Below are positions 1-9,142 of a stretch of DNA of 64,000 nucleotides, one piece after another. The translations under genes and the position numbers were made by a program. The DNA comes from DSVQ01 sp964484765 (lineage in GTDB: Bacteria > Planctomycetota > Planctomycetia > Planctomycetales > Planctomycetaceae): assembly GCA_964484765.1 (NCBI GenBank), contig CAZAGI010000016.1, positions 1 through 64,000 on the forward strand, read 5' to 3'. Each line of letters begins with the position of its first letter. Positions within the stretch are counted from its first letter, which is position 1. The notes under the pieces were generated by a model that was given only the letters and a program-made list of their open reading frames with translations, was not told the origin of the DNA and ran no database searches.

Positions 1-113
1 AACCCGCCAAGCCTTTCGGCTAACCGGATGCCATTCGACTCCAACCCAGCCACCCGTCGTCGATTCAGTTGCAGTGGACGACTGGGGCCACGCATTGCAT
101 GGCTTTGGCAAAA

Positions 114-923
114 TCAGGGGTCTGCAGGAAAGGGAATATCACACTGTGGCAGCGCTGACTTGAGCTTCTGCTTTCCTTCTTTCGTCACCTGACATCCACC
201 CAAGGCCAGATAGCGAAGGCTTTTCATGCCTTGAAGGTGTTCGAGACCCGCGTCCGTGACTTTCGTATTGTTGAGAATCAGTTTTTCGAGGCGTGGCAGA
301 TCCTTCAACTGCTCAATGCCGGCGTCGCCCATCGCCGTGTAACTGACATTGAGTGAATTCAATGAGGTCAGACTTTTCAGCTGACCGAAGCCCGCATCGG
401 TGGCGGGGGAGAAAAAACCGATATCCAGGCTCTTGAGTGTGGTGAGTTCCGCAACTTCGGCCAACCCCTTGTCCGTAGCGGCGACAGGTGGCACCAACAA
501 TGTTTCGAGCTTTTTGAACGCCTTCAGGTGGACCAGTCCGGCGTCCGTAATTTTCGGCATGTTCCCGGCAAGATTCAGAGAACGTAATTCGGTGAACCCA
601 ACCAATTGTGCCAGCCCCTCATCGCTCACGGGTTTTTCTGACAAATCCACCGCGACTACGGGCTGTCCCGGCAAGTTGGGATCTTGCTCACTCTTGCCGC
701 CGAGTTGCTGAACGATCATCAAGGCTCGTGTAGAATCTTCGGCAATCTTCTTTTCATCTGCTACGGCAGGGGCGGGCTCAGCCGGCTTGGAAGCCTCCTC
801 GGAGGGTGGGTTCGCGACTGTCGGTGGCGACGCGGGGGGGTTACCGCATCCGGCCAGCCAGAGGACAGCAAACGCCGTCGTGGCGTGGAAGACACCGGCA
901 TTGCGTATCCGGGCAATGATCAT
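114..923 (-). CDS. Leucine-rich-repeat lipoprotein
   Basis: Function unknown; probably a surface or periplasmic lipoprotein that binds protein through a leucine-rich-repeat arc. The start at 923 (MIIARIRNAG) is preferred because an AAAGG box lies just upstream and it places a hydrophobic stretch directly before a lipobox (LAGC, residues about 22-25); the frame is open further upstream but that part has no signal-like character. After a Pro/Ala/Glu-rich linker come about six repeats of the type 'LxxLxxLxxLxLxxTxVTDAGLxxL', with the recurring 'TDAGL/GDAGIEQL' phrase typical of the ribonuclease-inhibitor-like LRRs common in planctomycetes. The repeat identification is seen in the sequence; cell location and binding role are inferred. 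It is monocistronic, convergent with nothing obvious and separated from the next gene by an inverted repeat. Confidence 0.85.
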   Translation of the reverse strand: MIIARIRNAGVFHATTAFAVLWLAGCGNPPASPPTVANPPSEEASKPAEPAPAVADEKKIAEDSTRALMIVQQLGGKSEQDPNLPGQPVVAVDLSEKPVSDEGLAQLVGFTELRSLNLAGNMPKITDAGLVHLKAFKKLETLLVPPVAATDKGLAEVAELTTLKSLDIGFFSPATDAGFGQLKSLTSLNSLNVSYTAMGDAGIEQLKDLPRLEKLILNNTKVTDAGLEHLQGMKSLRYLALGGCQVTKEGKQKLKSALPQCDIPFPADP

Positions 924-1018
924 CGCTGAACCTTTACGAGCGTTGCCATGTTTGGGGAAGCGAAATCGATGGATGCGCATTGTAGGGTACGTCGCAACGC
1001 AACGATACCATACAGTCA

Positions 1019-1083
1019 TGTAGGGTGGGCTGTGCCCACCACCTTTGGGTACCTTCGATGTTAGTGGTCACAGCCCACCCTAC
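1019..1083. repeat. Intergenic inverted repeat (GTAGGGTGGGC family)
   Basis: Arms at 1019-1042 and 1064-1083 are near-perfect reverse complements (core GTAGGGTGGGCTGTG / CACAGCCCACCCTAC). The left arm also contains the short palindrome GGGCTGTGCCC. It lies between the LRR gene start and the end of the DUF1501 gene. A related 'GTAGGGTACGTCGCAACGCAAC' sequence sits just before it (982-1003), resembling the repeat at 23653-23723. It could fold as a hairpin in RNA but has no T-run, so a terminator role is not evident. Confidence 0.75.
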
Positions 1084-1088
1084 GGTTG

Positions 1089-2522
1089 TCACGCCAACAA
1101 CTCCGTCGCGATGCGGCCGTGGATGTCGGTGAGGCGGTATTGGCGGCCTTGGTAGGTGTAGGTCAGGCGCAGGTGGTCGAGGCCGAGGGCGTGCAGGATT
1201 GTGGCTTGCAAGTCGTGGACGTGGACCAGGCCGTCGACGATGTTGAAGCCGAGTTCGTCCGTCTGGCCGTGGGCATAACCGGCTTTGAAACCGCCGCCGG
1301 CGAACCACATCGTGTAGGCCTGCGGGTGGTGATCGCGTCCCAGACTGCGACCGAGCGCGACGTTCGTTTCCACCATCGGCGTGCGACCGAACTCGCCGCC
1401 CCACACGACCAGCGTTTCATCCAGCAGCCCGCGGCGTTTGAGGTCCAGCACGAGCGCCGTCGAGGCTTTGTCGGTGAGGCCGCAATTGCGCGTGAGGTTC
1501 CCCTTCACATCGGAATGGGCGTCCCAGCCTTCGTTGTAAATGTTGATGAACCGCACGCCGCGCTCGACCATCCGCCGGGCAAGCAGGCAGGCCCGCGCGA
1601 ACGACGGCTTATCGGGATCGGCACCGTAGAGATCGAGCGTTTCCTTCGTTTCGCTCTTGAGGTCCATCAGTTCCGGAGCCGAGGTTTGCAGGCGGTATGC
1701 CATCTCGTAGGACGCAATCCGCGTGGCGATTTCCGGGTCGCCCTGCACGTCGAGATGCCGGCGATTGAGCGTACCGACAAGGTCCAGCGAATCACGCTGC
1801 AGCGCGGCATCGACACCCGGCGGGCTGCTGACGTTGAGGATCGCATCGCCCTGATTGCGGAATCGCACGCCGGTGTGTGTCGTGGGGAGAAAACCGCTCG
1901 ACCAGTTGGCCGCACCGCCGCTGATGCCTCCGCCGGTGGACATCACCACGAACGCGGGCAGGTCGTTGGTCTCGGCTCCCAGGCCGTAGGTCACCCATGA
2001 CCCGAGGCTCGGTCGCCCCGGTTGGCCGAAGCCGGTGTTGAAGAAAATTTGCGCCGGCGCGTGGTTGAACTGATCGGTCTTGATGGACCGCACGAGGCAG
2101 ATGTCGTCGACGATCTGCGAGAGATACGGTAGCGCTTCGGACAGTTCGGTGCCGCACTGGCCGTGCTTCGCGAACTTGAACACGGGAGCGAGTGCCGCGG
2201 CATCGGAACGGATGAACGCGTACCGCTGCCCGCCGATGACTTCGGGAGGGATCGACCGCCCGGCATACTCAACGAGCTTCGGTTTGTAATCAAAGAGGTC
2301 TAACTGACTTGGTGCACCGGCCATGAAGAGATGAATGACGGCTTTGGCTTTCGGCGCGACGTGCGACGGCTTCGGCACCAATGCCGCAGTGACGCCGTCG
2401 GCACGTGCAGACCAGGTCATCGTGGATTGAGCCATCAGCGAAGCGAGCGCCATCTTGCCGACACCGACGCCGCAATTCTGAAAGAAATGCCGCCGGGTGA
2501 TGTCGAGGTTGTGGTTCGTCAT
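1089..2522 (-). CDS. DUF1501 domain protein, Tat-exported
   Basis: A 477-residue member of the DUF1501 family, which is greatly expanded in planctomycetes and belongs to the alkaline-phosphatase-like superfamily by fold; its reaction is not established. The N-terminus carries a twin-arginine signal (ITRRHFF followed by a hydrophobic stretch), so export in folded form is expected. Family phrases are visible: 'HLFMAGAPSQLDLFD' near residue 65, 'VRSIKTDQFNHAPAQ' in the middle, 'FINIYNEGWDAHSD' and 'VVWGGEFGRTPM' towards the C-terminus, and 'GRDHHPQAYTMWFAGGG'. It starts 2 nt after the stop of the upstream DUF1549/DUF1553 gene, so the two form one operon, the usual pairing for these families. Confidence 0.93.
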   Translation of the reverse strand: MTNHNLDITRRHFFQNCGVGVGKMALASLMAQSTMTWSARADGVTAALVPKPSHVAPKAKAVIHLFMAGAPSQLDLFDYKPKLVEYAGRSIPPEVIGGQRYAFIRSDAAALAPVFKFAKHGQCGTELSEALPYLSQIVDDICLVRSIKTDQFNHAPAQIFFNTGFGQPGRPSLGSWVTYGLGAETNDLPAFVVMSTGGGISGGAANWSSGFLPTTHTGVRFRNQGDAILNVSSPPGVDAALQRDSLDLVGTLNRRHLDVQGDPEIATRIASYEMAYRLQTSAPELMDLKSETKETLDLYGADPDKPSFARACLLARRMVERGVRFINIYNEGWDAHSDVKGNLTRNCGLTDKASTALVLDLKRRGLLDETLVVWGGEFGRTPMVETNVALGRSLGRDHHPQAYTMWFAGGGFKAGYAHGQTDELGFNIVDGLVHVHDLQATILHALGLDHLRLTYTYQGRQYRLTDIHGRIATELLA

Positions 2523-2524
2523 GG

Positions 2525-5500
2525 TTATTCCTTGCCGATCATTTCGTCGAGGTTCAATAACACTCGGGCAGTGGCAGTCCAGGCAGCGCGAGCAGCGACC
2601 GGGCCGTCGCCATTACCGGCGAGTTGTTTCGCCAGGGCTTCATTTTCGGCGAACTTTCGACTTTGATTTTCGTGGAAATTTACGAGTGCCGTGAGTTCGT
2701 CCGACCGTGGCGGGCGCGTCAAGCACCGGCAGAACAAGGCCGTCACGTTGTCTTGTGTTGAACCACCACGGGCAGCCCATTCGCGGCCGAGGTTTTGGGC
2801 CGCTTCCACAAATACGGTATCGTTGAGCAACGTGAGCGCTTGCAGCGGCGTGTTCGAGACTTCGCGGCGCGGCAGACACGATTCGCCGCTGGGGGCGTCA
2901 AACGTGGTGAACATCGCATACGGAGCGGTCCGCTTGCTGAACGTGTAGAGTCCGCGGCGATAGCGGTCCTCGCCGGGGCTCGCATTCCATGCGAGTTGCC
3001 CATACGCGCCTTCGGTGCTGATGTTCGCCGGTTGTGGCGGGAAGACGCTTGGCCCGCCGATTTTGTCCGACAGCAGCCCGCACGTCGACAACACGACATC
3101 GCGGACGAGTTCCGCCTCCAACCGATTGCGGGGACCGCGCGCGAGGAGTCTGTTCGGCGCGTCTTTCGCCAGTCGCTCCGGCGTCACCGCCGATGATTGC
3201 CGGTACGTTGCGCTCGTCACGATCAGCCGGTGCAGTTCCTTAATCGACCATTGCTGTCGGACGAGTTCGAGTGCGAGCCAGTCGAGCAATTCCGGATGTA
3301 CGGGCAGTTCACCCTGATAACCGAAATCTTCCATGGTGCGGACCAGCCCGTGGCCGAAGAACGCCTGCCAGTGCCGATTCACTGTCACCCGGCCCACCAG
3401 CGGATTGCGTGTATCAACCAGCCATTGCGCGAACGTCAGCCGGTTCGCAGTTGCCCCTGTGGGCAGGCTGTGCAGGAACGATGGTACGCCGGGGTCGACG
3501 GTTTGTTGTGGCTGCAGGAACTCACCGCGTTTGTGCAGCCGTTGCGGGCGCGGGTTATCGGCCGGCCGTTCCTGGAAAACGAGCGACGTCGGTGGCGATG
3601 GCAATTTCTTGCGGAGTTCCTCGATTGCCGCGCGTTCCCCGGCCAATTCCGGCGCGACGCGACAGAACGCCAGCAGCAGTGCGGCGTTGTCGACTTCGGT
3701 CCGTTGCGTCGCCGATTTGACGAGCAGCGCTTCCACTTCTGCCGGCATCGCCGTCGGAGTTTTCGCTTTGGGATCGCTCGTCATCGAGATGCGGAATCGT
3801 CCCAACCCCGCGGCATAGTAGCGCTCGAAGATCATCCGCAGCGTGTATTCCTTTGCGGTGGGAACGGCATCACTGAGTGCGAAGACGGCGACGTGCGGCT
3901 TTCCCTGGCCGCCATTGATTGACCATCCCGTGAGCGGATTCTTGTCGAGCGCCGTTGCCGCCGTCGAGGCACCACTCGCGAATGTCTGGGCGGTGTGTGC
4001 GAACGACAGCGGTTTTGTATCCGCGTCCAGTTCGAGTTCGCTCAGGAAAAAATCGCCGAACGGGCCTTCGTAGTACACGCGGCCGGGACCTTGTTTTGGC
4101 AGTCGTTCATCAGGAATCGCTTCAATACGGATCGCGGTCGCTCCCACGAGTTCCGGGCCGAACGTCAACTCGTAAACATCGCGCTTCGAAAGATCTCCCG
4201 AAGAGAGCAGCGAGCCATCGTCGAGAAGTTCCAGCTTCGGCAGCGTGGTCTTCCAGCGCGTCGGTCGCAATGGCGTCCACGCGACGGCTTTCGCTGATTG
4301 ATCTTTTTCCCACGCAGCGAGTTTTTCCTGGCGGTGTTGCTCGCGCCGAACTTGCATCGGCAACGGACTGCTCGGTTGACCCAGCGACAACCGGAATTTT
4401 CCCAGTGTGTGATGGCTGCCGTGCTGCTGATCGAGCGTGATGTTCCATTCGGTGCCCGCGGGAACATGGATCGGTTCTGCGAAGGTGATGATCAGTGTGC
4501 GGTTGACGTTCCACTCGCCGGGGGTGTGAATCGCCCAGCCGGTTTTGAGTTGCCCGTCGATCGCATTCGCCGCCGGGAACTGGTCCTGTGCCACATCGGC
4601 GGACGCGGTTGCCAGTTTAACCGGCGCAGCGGGTTCATTCGGTTTGACGACGTTGACCTTCACTTCGGTCAGCACGAAGTTGCCGTGCGGTGTTCGTCCC
4701 GGTCCTTTGTTGCCGAGCGAGGGATCGGTCAGCGCTTCGATGCGGAGCGCACCGATCGATGAACCGTCGCTGGTGACTTTGATGGTGTACGTGTCGGTCA
4801 GCGACGGGTTGCCGCTGGCGAGGATCGCCCCGTCAGCTTGCGGTTTCAGTTCCGCACGGTGCGTGGACTCAGCGGAGATCAAGGTCGGGGCGAGCCAGTT
4901 CCATTCATCGCTCGGCGGGAATCGCTCGGGCAGCGTGGTCTCACGCGCGGTGATCTCGGCTTCCTGCCGCTTCCGTTCGGCACGCAATGAGTCCGTCCAG
5001 ACGTCCATCTCGGGTTCGTCGGCGTTGTTGAGGAATGCCATCATCTGGTAGTAATCGGTCTGCGGAATCGGATCATACTTGTGCGTGTGACACTGCGCAC
5101 AACCGACGGTCAGCCCGAGCCACACGGCTCCCGTGGTCGCCAACCGGTCGGTCATCGCATGGAACCGGAACTCCAGCGGGTCGATGCCCCCCTCTTCGTT
5201 AATCATCGTATTGCGATGAAATCCGGTGGCCACGCGCTGAGCCTGAGTCGCGTTCGGTAGGAGATCGCCCGCGAGTTGTTCGATCGTGAACCGATCGTAG
5301 GGCATGTCGGCGTTGAGCGCATGGATGACCCAATCACGATACGGCCACATCGAACGCGTGCGGTCTTTTTCGTAACCATTCGTGTCCGCGTACCGCGCGA
5401 GGTCCAGCCAGCGCCGTGCCCAGCGTTCACCGTATTGCGGTGAGGCGAGCAGCCGGTCGACGAGTCGTTCATACGCGATCGGATCGGTGTCCCGCACAAA

Positions 5501-6085
5501 GGCATCGGCGTCTTCCACGGACGGTGGGACACCAAGCAGGTCCAGATAGACGCGCCGGATGAGTGCATACCGATCCGCTTCCGGGGATGGTTTCAGGCCT
5601 TCTTTCTCCAGTTGGGCGAGAATGAAAACATCGGTCTCATTGCGCGGCCATGATGTTTGTTTCACCTTCGGCAACGGAGCCGGTTTCGGAGCCACATAGG
5701 CCCAGTGCGCGTCATACCGTGCACCGGCGGCGATCCAGTCGCGCAGCGTTTTTTTCTGCGCGGCCGACAACGTCATGTTCGACGACACCGGCGGCATGAG
5801 GAGATCGGTGTCGGTGGTTTCGATGCGGCGGATCAGCTCACTGTTGTCCGGTCGGCCCGCCGCGACAATCGTGTGTCCGCCTTCGGAAAGACCGAGGGCC
5901 GCGTCGCGCCGATCGAGTCGCACGCCGGCTTCGCGCTTGCCGTCATCGGGGCCGTGGCATTTGAAGCAGAACTGCGAGAGGATCGGCCGGACGTCGCGAT
6001 TGAAATCGGGGCCGGTGTCCTGACACCAGCCGTTCAAACCCAGCGAGAAGATCAGTCCGAGAGTGAAACCGAACACGCGTAACAT
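2525..6085 (-). CDS. PSCyt1 / DUF1549 / DUF1553 cytochrome-like protein
   Basis: A 1186-residue secreted protein of the planctomycete 'PSD1' type. Start at 6085 is chosen because GAGGAA precedes it and it gives a signal peptide (MLRVFGFTLGLIFSLG...). Domain order: signal peptide, PSCyt1 with haem motif CFKCH near residue 40, DUF1549 (from about residue 145; 'RRVYLDLLGVPP', 'RWLDLARYADTNGYE') containing a second CxxCH (CAQCH), a central region with two discoidin-like 'ALDKNPLTGWSI / AIDGQLKTGWAI' segments, then DUF1553 ('NPLVGRVTVNRHWQAFFGHGLV', 'REVSNTPLQALTLLND'). Such proteins are thought to act in the periplasm, perhaps in redox or polysaccharide breakdown; no activity is demonstrated for this one. 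Operon with the DUF1501 gene directly downstream. Confidence 0.93.
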   Translation of the reverse strand: MLRVFGFTLGLIFSLGLNGWCQDTGPDFNRDVRPILSQFCFKCHGPDDGKREAGVRLDRRDAALGLSEGGHTIVAAGRPDNSELIRRIETTDTDLLMPPVSSNMTLSAAQKKTLRDWIAAGARYDAHWAYVAPKPAPLPKVKQTSWPRNETDVFILAQLEKEGLKPSPEADRYALIRRVYLDLLGVPPSVEDADAFVRDTDPIAYERLVDRLLASPQYGERWARRWLDLARYADTNGYEKDRTRSMWPYRDWVIHALNADMPYDRFTIEQLAGDLLPNATQAQRVATGFHRNTMINEEGGIDPLEFRFHAMTDRLATTGAVWLGLTVGCAQCHTHKYDPIPQTDYYQMMAFLNNADEPEMDVWTDSLRAERKRQEAEITARETTLPERFPPSDEWNWLAPTLISAESTHRAELKPQADGAILASGNPSLTDTYTIKVTSDGSSIGALRIEALTDPSLGNKGPGRTPHGNFVLTEVKVNVVKPNEPAAPVKLATASADVAQDQFPAANAIDGQLKTGWAIHTPGEWNVNRTLIITFAEPIHVPAGTEWNITLDQQHGSHHTLGKFRLSLGQPSSPLPMQVRREQHRQEKLAAWEKDQSAKAVAWTPLRPTRWKTTLPKLELLDDGSLLSSGDLSKRDVYELTFGPELVGATAIRIEAIPDERLPKQGPGRVYYEGPFGDFFLSELELDADTKPLSFAHTAQTFASGASTAATALDKNPLTGWSINGGQGKPHVAVFALSDAVPTAKEYTLRMIFERYYAAGLGRFRISMTSDPKAKTPTAMPAEVEALLVKSATQRTEVDNAALLLAFCRVAPELAGERAAIEELRKKLPSPPTSLVFQERPADNPRPQRLHKRGEFLQPQQTVDPGVPSFLHSLPTGATANRLTFAQWLVDTRNPLVGRVTVNRHWQAFFGHGLVRTMEDFGYQGELPVHPELLDWLALELVRQQWSIKELHRLIVTSATYRQSSAVTPERLAKDAPNRLLARGPRNRLEAELVRDVVLSTCGLLSDKIGGPSVFPPQPANISTEGAYGQLAWNASPGEDRYRRGLYTFSKRTAPYAMFTTFDAPSGESCLPRREVSNTPLQALTLLNDTVFVEAAQNLGREWAARGGSTQDNVTALFCRCLTRPPRSDELTALVNFHENQSRKFAENEALAKQLAGNGDGPVAARAAWTATARVLLNLDEMIGKE

Positions 6086-6141
6086 CGAGCTGTTCCTCCG
6101 GCAAGTCGTCTCATCGATGTCACGACAGTATACCAAAAGGA

Positions 6142-6172
6142 GAAGCCCAAGGATGGCGCTTCCCTGGGCTTC
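6142..6172 (-). terminator. Possible terminator of the double Cys-motif gene
   Basis: The sequence GAAGCCCAaGG...CCcTGGGCTTC forms an 11-bp imperfect stem lying 40 bases after the minus-strand gene ending at 6212. On the minus strand the stem is followed by CTCCTTTTGG, a weak T tract. A factor-independent terminator is likely but not certain. Confidence 0.5.
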
Positions 6173-6211
6173 AATCGCAGTCATTCACGAAGTGTACTTC
6201 GCGAGTGAAGC

Positions 6212-6664
6212 TTACTTCTTTGCGACCTTGAAGGCGGCCTTGGCGAAGGCGGCGTCGCTGAAGACCATTTCTTTCTGCTTGGCGGCGTCTTTTTCACCGG
6301 CGACTTTGCCCTGGCAGTTTTCGCAGCAGAACGCGACCGTCGCGCCGGCGATGTCGACGGTCTTGTCAGCCTTGGTCGGGCCACCCGACAGCGGGCACTT
6401 TTCCTGCTTGGCCTGGCCGGATTGCACGAGCTGGTGATTCGCGGCGACGGCATACTTGGCCGGTTCCGCCGTGAACTTCGCCTTGCAGTTATCGCAGCAG
6501 AAGTTGACTTTGCCGCCCTTGTACTCGGCGAACTTGTCGGCCTTGGCGGCCGGTGTGCCGGCGACGACGCACTTCAGTTCGGGAGCCTTCTTCGCTTCTT
6601 CAGCGATCGCGAACGCACCCACAAGCACAGCCACAGCGGAGAGACACAATGCACGGATCAACAT
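6212..6664 (-). CDS. Secreted protein with two FCC(D/E)NC metal-site motifs
   Basis: A 150-residue exported protein. Start at 6664 (MLIRALCLSAVAVLV) follows an AAAGG box and gives a clean signal peptide cut near AIA-EE. The mature part is a tandem of two similar modules of about 55 residues, each with the motif F-C-C-[DE]-N-C-[KQ] ('VNFCCDNCKAKF' and 'VAFCCENCQGKV') and an upstream single Cys ('LKCVV', 'EKCPLSGGP'). This pattern matches YHS/TRASH-type small metal-binding domains and the 'CPVSGxP' segments that accompany them. A copper or other soft-metal binding role in the periplasm is inferred. A small Cys-rich secreted protein is encoded just upstream on the same strand. Confidence 0.8.
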   Translation of the reverse strand: MLIRALCLSAVAVLVGAFAIAEEAKKAPELKCVVAGTPAAKADKFAEYKGGKVNFCCDNCKAKFTAEPAKYAVAANHQLVQSGQAKQEKCPLSGGPTKADKTVDIAGATVAFCCENCQGKVAGEKDAAKQKEMVFSDAAFAKAAFKVAKK

Positions 6665-6763
6665 GGGAAACCTTTCGAGGGAACAGAAAACGGTGAACAA
6701 CAGACTCGCGACCAGCCACCATGACCGGATCGCGCAGGATTGACACAGACGTCGCGCGGCGGC

Positions 6764-7198
6764 TCATGCCAGCCAGCGACACAACCAGATCTGCGAGGAA
6801 ACCGCTCGAATCGGCGGCGGCTGCGGATGGAGCGTCGACAGAACTGTCGGCACGTAGACCACCGGGGGCAACGACGTGGTCACCATGTCCCAGCTTGACG
6901 TTTCCGGTGTTCCGAGAGTGCGGCGTGTGGAATTCGGATCGACGGCATTCGGGGCCGTCACCGCACAGCGGCACATCAACCCGTGATCGGCTTGCACTGC
7001 TGTTGGGTTTGTGGAGGACTTCAACCGCGCCGCACAGCACTTCTTGAGCGGTGTTGTCGCTGCCAGCCGTTTCGCACAACAGGGGCGAACGGTGGTGGAA
7101 GCTGTCTTTCGCGAGCAGCAGCAATCGCGCATCGCCCAACCGGGAAGGAGCATCCCCCCCATGAGCAGCAGCGCCATCACTCGCGGCACGAACGACAT
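6764..7198 (-). CDS. Cysteine-rich secreted protein, unknown function
   Basis: Not recognised. The 144-residue product begins with a convincing signal peptide (MSFVPRVMALLLMGGMLLPGWA) followed at once by a cysteine cluster (RDCCCS), then CC pairs (RPCCAK, KKCCAA) and a CRC motif, after which the C-terminal half is Cys-poor and rich in Pro/Thr/Ser. A GAGG box sits seven bases before the ATG, supporting the start. It lies 100 bases upstream of the double Cys-motif gene on the same strand, so a shared metal-related role is possible but only inferred. The clustered cysteines at the mature N-terminus could be a metal site or disulfide-rich. Confidence 0.6.
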   Translation of the reverse strand: MSFVPRVMALLLMGGMLLPGWAMRDCCCSRKTASTTVRPCCAKRLAATTPLKKCCAARLKSSTNPTAVQADHGLMCRCAVTAPNAVDPNSTRRTLGTPETSSWDMVTTSLPPVVYVPTVLSTLHPQPPPIRAVSSQIWLCRWLA

Positions 7199-7365
7199 CC
7201 GTCAGCCTCAGCGAGAACACATCGGCCAGAGTCAATGCGTATGGTAGCCGACTCAGTGGAAATAGAGAAGGGGATTTACGCAAGTTTCTCCGTGCAAAAT
7301 CTGCCGGTTGGGGATGGCACTGTCGGCTCGCCCGCCGGTGCTACTCCGCGATTCAGAGGATGTCT

Positions 7366-7788
7366 TCACGGCAACGCCTTGCGTTCGACACCAAATCGAA
7401 TCAGGCCGCCAATAACCGTTGCAAATATCATTCCTGCACCTGCATACGGGACCATCACTCGGATTAACGGTTCATTAGACCATAGTGAAAGCAACCCGAT
7501 AATCGCGGGAAGCAAGGCCGCAAGGGCGATCAACGACTTTTGTCGTAGCGATGCGCCGAGAATTCCCAACAGGGTACATCCAACGATGGTTAGCACCATC
7601 AGTAGGAGAATCGCAGGTGCAAGCATCGCCCCTACGGAGGCATTAGGCCCAGATGGAGTCGGAAGTACACAGCCTTCGATTAAAGCCGCAGCGAAACCGA
7701 TCATTGCTCCCCAAAATCCGCTGACAACCACCGATCCCGATCGTCGGCCTGGGAGCAATTCGATCTGATGTTGCCGCGATTCGTTCAT
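7366..7788 (-). CDS. Small integral membrane protein, unknown
   Basis: A 140-residue protein starting at MNESRQHQIELL (7788), with four predicted membrane segments: about residues 22-42, 52-75, 80-100 and 112-132. No conserved motif that names a family was seen. The open frame continues upstream to 8166, but that extension is simply translation of a palindromic repeat element (7847-8041) and is rejected. The ribosome site is weak. No close operon partner. Confidence 0.65.
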   Translation of the reverse strand: MNESRQHQIELLPGRRSGSVVVSGFWGAMIGFAAALIEGCVLPTPSGPNASVGAMLAPAILLLMVLTIVGCTLLGILGASLRQKSLIALAALLPAIIGLLSLWSNEPLIRVMVPYAGAGMIFATVIGGLIRFGVERKALP

Positions 7789-7846
7789 AGCAGCAGGGTA
7801 CGAACCCGGAACAGAGAGCGTCAATTGGGAATTGGACTGCCTCAGC

Positions 7847-8041
7847 GGCCCAAAGGGCCATTCGTTCTGATAGCCAGGGCCAACGGCCCTGGGATGTGGT
7901 TGACGGAGCGTTTGGAGGGCCAACGGCCCGGCAATTCTCATGGTGCGAAGAATGCTCGGCCCTTCAGGCCTCCAGACGACGTGTGGTCTAACTCTCCAGG
8001 GCCGTTGGCCCTGGCTATAAGAATGTCCGGCCCCTTGGGCC
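7847..8041. repeat. 195-bp inverted-repeat element built of GGCCC palindromes
   Basis: The two ends (7847-7892 and 7996-8041) are near-perfect reverse complements of about 46 bases. Each end itself holds two palindromes: GGCCCAAAGGGCC (7847-7859) and CCAGGGCCAACGGCCCTGG (7874-7892) on the left, CCAGGGCCGTTGGCCCTGG (7996-8014) and GGCCCCTTGGGCC (8029-8041) on the right. Two further palindromes lie inside (7917-7929 and about 7957-7970). It fills the gap between the membrane-protein gene and rfbB. Structure resembles a non-autonomous MITE- or REPIN-like element; mobility is inferred. Confidence 0.85.
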
Positions 8042-8063
8042 TTAGGAATGCGAGCGTCCAGCG

Positions 8064-9095
8064 CTACTTGGATTCCTGCAGTCGTGAACCGTATTGCTGC
8101 GAATAATAATTGCGGTACGCCCCGCTCTTGATGCGGTTGACCCATTCGCCGTGCGATTGGTACCACGCGATGGTATCGCGCAGGCCGTCGTTGAAATCGA
8201 TCTGTGGGGACCAGCCGAGTTCGCGCTTTGCTTTCGAGTAATCGATGGCATAGCGCAGATCATGGCCGGGGCGGTCGGTGACGAAACGGATCAACGATCG
8301 CGGCTTGCCCACGGCGTCGAGCAGACGGTGCGTCAGTTCGAGATTCGTCAATTCACAACCGCCGCCGAAGTTGTAGACCTCGCCCGGTTGCCCGTTGCGC
8401 CACGCGGCTTCGATCCCCCGGCAATGGTCGAGGACATGAATCCAGTCGCGCACGTTCTGCCCCGCCCCATACAGCGGCAATGGCAGGTCGGCGAGCGCGT
8501 TGGACACAAACAGCGGCAGGACTTTTTCCGGGAACTGATACGGGCCGTAATTGTTCGAACACCGCGTGATGATCCCGGGGAATCCGAAGGTGTGGACATA
8601 CGACCGCACCAGCATGTCCGCGGCGGCTTTGCTGGCGGAATACGGACTGTTCGGCGCAAGCGGCGTCTCTTCGGTGAACAGCCCCGTCGGTCCGAGACTG
8701 CCGTAGACTTCGTCGGTGGAAACCTGCACATACCGCGCGACATTCGCCTTGCGGCAGGCGTCGAGCAGCACCTGCGTGCCGACGATGTTGGTTTGAATGA
8801 ACGGCCCGCTGTCGAGAATGCTGCGGTCGACGTGACTCTCCGCGGCGAAGTGCAGGACGGCATCAAACCGCCCCGGTGTGATCAGCGCCGATACCAAGCC
8901 GGCATCAACGATGTCGCCGTGGACAAATTGGTAGCGCTGCGCTTGTTCCGCCGGTAAATCCGCGAGGTTCTCGGGATTCCCGGCGTAGGTGAGCTTGTCA
9001 AGATTGGTGATGGCCACGGGGTCGGTGCCCAACAGGTGGCGAATGAAATTCGACCCGATGAACCCGCAGCCCCCGGTGACTAACAGCTTCGGCAT
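8064..9095 (-). CDS. rfbB: dTDP-glucose 4,6-dehydratase
   Basis: Catalyses dTDP-glucose to dTDP-4-keto-6-deoxyglucose, an early step for dTDP-rhamnose and related sugars used in surface polysaccharide. The 343-residue protein (start at MPKLLVTGG, 9095) shows the Rossmann motif GGCGFIGSNF at the N-terminus, 'HFAAESHVDRSI' (residues about 80-91), the Thr-Asp-Glu catalytic triad in 'STDEVYGSLG', the YxxxK pair in 'PYSASKAAAD' (about residues 156-165), 'RCSNNYGPYQFPEK', and 'DRPGHDLRYAID' near the C-terminus, all as in RmlB/RfbB. Length is normal for the family. The other rml genes are not in this window. Confidence 0.95.
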   Translation of the reverse strand: MPKLLVTGGCGFIGSNFIRHLLGTDPVAITNLDKLTYAGNPENLADLPAEQAQRYQFVHGDIVDAGLVSALITPGRFDAVLHFAAESHVDRSILDSGPFIQTNIVGTQVLLDACRKANVARYVQVSTDEVYGSLGPTGLFTEETPLAPNSPYSASKAAADMLVRSYVHTFGFPGIITRCSNNYGPYQFPEKVLPLFVSNALADLPLPLYGAGQNVRDWIHVLDHCRGIEAAWRNGQPGEVYNFGGGCELTNLELTHRLLDAVGKPRSLIRFVTDRPGHDLRYAIDYSKAKRELGWSPQIDFNDGLRDTIAWYQSHGEWVNRIKSGAYRNYYSQQYGSRLQESK

Positions 9096-9142
9096 GATGA
9101 CTTTCGGGAAGCAAACGCGGTCACTGGGATCGTGCAAAGCGA

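Noticed and set aside
7789..8166. N-terminal extension of the small membrane protein
   Set aside because: The extra 126 residues are translation of the 195-bp palindromic element; start at 7788 is better.
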